Origin: Cercis canadensis
Taxonomy: Eukaryota > Streptophyta > Magnoliopsida > Fabales > Fabaceae
Reading direction: 5' to 3'
NCBI GenBank assembly: GCA_003255065.1
Contig: QAOA01006931.1
Coordinates: 2,313,542-2,377,541 of the forward strand
DNA: 64,000 nucleotides
Made by a program: the position numbers and the translations under genes. Below the pieces are notes generated by a model, which did not search any database, was not told the DNA's origin, and was given only the letters and a program-made list of their open reading frames with translations. Positions within the stretch are counted from its first letter, which is position 1. Each line of letters starts with the position of its first letter. Shown in pieces: positions 62,386 to 64,000 of this stretch.

Positions 62386-64000
62386 TTGTTGAATGTATTA
62401 CTGTTGCTTTGGTTGCTCATACTTTCTTTATCAATGTTGCTTTTTTTTTATTTGATGTGAATGTTAGAATTAATCCAAGTCCATTTAGATTGACTATATG
62501 AACCTTACAACCTGTGACACCTTGTTGTGTACCAGATTTAGATCTGGTAATATCACTTGAATCATGTTGCTTAGATATGAGCCCTACATTCTATTAAAGT
62601 TCATCTCAACTATTAGATGTTGATGTGTTTTAATGGTTCATATGAGCTTTAATGGAATGGACGGCTAAAATTTGAGCAACATGACTCAAGTGACATGATC
62701 GGATCTGGGTTCATGTGTACCTGATAATCCAAAGCCCCTTCAGTTGTTTCATCTTCTTCAAAATGATAAAGTATCTAAACATAAATTTCGAACCTTGTGA
62801 ATTTTAAATTAACGAATTTTTTTATACCATAAATTTCAACAACTTAATTTCCTAGAATTTTCATCAATATTTAAAAGTTTATTTATTTTTATTATGAGGC
62901 AAAGCACGCAATGGGCTTTTGTAGGCAACAGAAGATTACATTGACATAGGTGATAAGTAAAAAGAGTAATACGCAATGCCAAATATTTTTGACATAATTG
63001 ATTTACCGNTGAATTTTAAATTAACAAATTTTTTTATACCATAAATTTCAACAACTTAATTTCCTAGAATTTTCATCAATATTTAAAAGTTTATTTATTT
63101 TTATTATGAGGCAAAGCACGCAATGGGCTTTTGTAGGCAACAGAAGATTACATTGACATAGGTGATAAGTAAAAAGAGTAATACGCAATGCCAAATATTT
63201 TTGACATAATTGATTTACCGTTGGCGCTCTATTTTTTCTACTATCATATAAATTTTAACTGATATATTGTATTATTAAATTCCATTCCCATTATCTTCAA
63301 TCACTAAATAATGAACATACAACTATACATAACATAATTAGTTCATAAATTTTTCAAAAATATTTGTTTTTAAATTTAAATCTTCATTCTTTCATGTTTT
63401 ATTATAAAATTCAGCTTCACTTATTTCATAAAAAAAAAGCCAATCTCTTAATAAAAGTAATAACAATATATAATTAAATAAAATATTTTTTTCGATAACT
63501 CCATCCCATTGTCTTTAATGCTTCTTCACTTTTTCTCTTCTTATCTCTAACTGTTTTTTTTTTTTCTATTTTTTTTGATCTAGAAATATTCAATGCATGA
63601 CCCACTTTGGTGAGACAGTAATTACTATCTAGACATTTTTTTTTCATTATATATTATTATTTATTCAAAATTTGTGATTTCAGTATTCAAATTCAAAACT
63701 ATAATCAAAATATCAAGAAAAATTCATAGTGATACAGTCAATATATGGCCTACATTTTATCAAGTCAAACATGTTGATGCGGACCTTGCATATCCATTGT
63801 GCAATTAGATTTTTTAAATCGTGTTTAAGGATTTGAATGGAAGAATTATTGTTTTGTTCATAACTTTCCAGATCCAATGACTGTTATGTAAGGTACTGCA
63901 GAGGCGTGATTCATGTGCAGCTAGGTAGTAGCCACCAACCTGATCAGCTAGGTAGGTGCATGCATGGAATAATGAGCACACACATATTCCCATGTTTCAC
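62386..64000. other. AT-rich region without a gene
   Basis: No gene, RNA gene or defined element apart from the duplication around the N at 63,009. Confidence 0.45.
62799..63222. repeat. about 210-bp duplication around an unknown base
   Basis: The block starting GAATTTTAAATTAAC and ending TTGATTTACCG is present at 62,799-63,008. It recurs almost unchanged immediately after the N at 63,009 (to about 63,222). Near identity and the exact position around the N point to an unmerged contig overlap rather than a true tandem duplication. Confidence 0.8.

Overview
The window is nuclear DNA from a flowering plant, most likely a woody eudicot. The evidence is several intron-rich genes of land-plant families, GT-AG introns with T-rich acceptors, AT-rich intergenic DNA and many small non-autonomous transposons. 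I cannot name the species. There is no operon, CRISPR array, phage or plasmid here, and I saw no tRNA or rRNA gene.

Layout. 1-1.2 kb: 3' end of a plant membrane-protein gene (+). 2.1-2.8 kb: a full-length but broken histone H3 gene (+). 2.8-13.1 kb: gene-poor DNA with a PIF/Harbinger-type element carrying three exons of a myosin XI tail, CACTA-like subterminal repeats and a hAT element. 13.8-22.8 kb: a 21-exon STE20/MAP4K-type kinase gene (-), with another hAT-like element inside an apparent GC-AG intron. 23.4-25.4 kb: two TIR elements side by side. 26.1-27.0 kb: an intronless gene of unknown function (-). 27.8-28.4 kb: a probable solo LTR. 30.1-33.6 kb: a YSL metal-nicotianamine transporter (+). 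34.4-40.9 kb: an HLB1-like TPR protein (-). 42.3-45.2 kb: an EMB8-type alpha/beta hydrolase (+). 45.8-49.9 kb: a nest of two opposed LINE relics plus a Harbinger-type element. 53.3-54.2 kb: an inverted-repeat element carrying a CDCA7-type zinc-finger exon. 54.4-56.8 kb: methionine gamma-lyase (+). 58.8-60.3 kb: a probable LTR split by a hAT element. 62.07-62.39 kb: a near-palindromic MITE. The rest is AT-rich sequence.

The intact genes are unrelated single-copy housekeeping, signalling or transport genes and do not form a pathway. YSL and HLB1 are convergent; HLB1 and the EMB8-type gene are divergent. I found no convincing new biological system. The most interesting content is transposon-borne gene fragments (myosin XI, CDCA7, and one unidentified GC-rich segment), an H3.1-type pseudogene whose only breaks are two Gln-to-stop changes and which also carries K27M, and duplications around single N bases that look like assembly joins. 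Exon boundaries were read by eye; for all five complete genes the summed exons are a multiple of three and the frame stays open.
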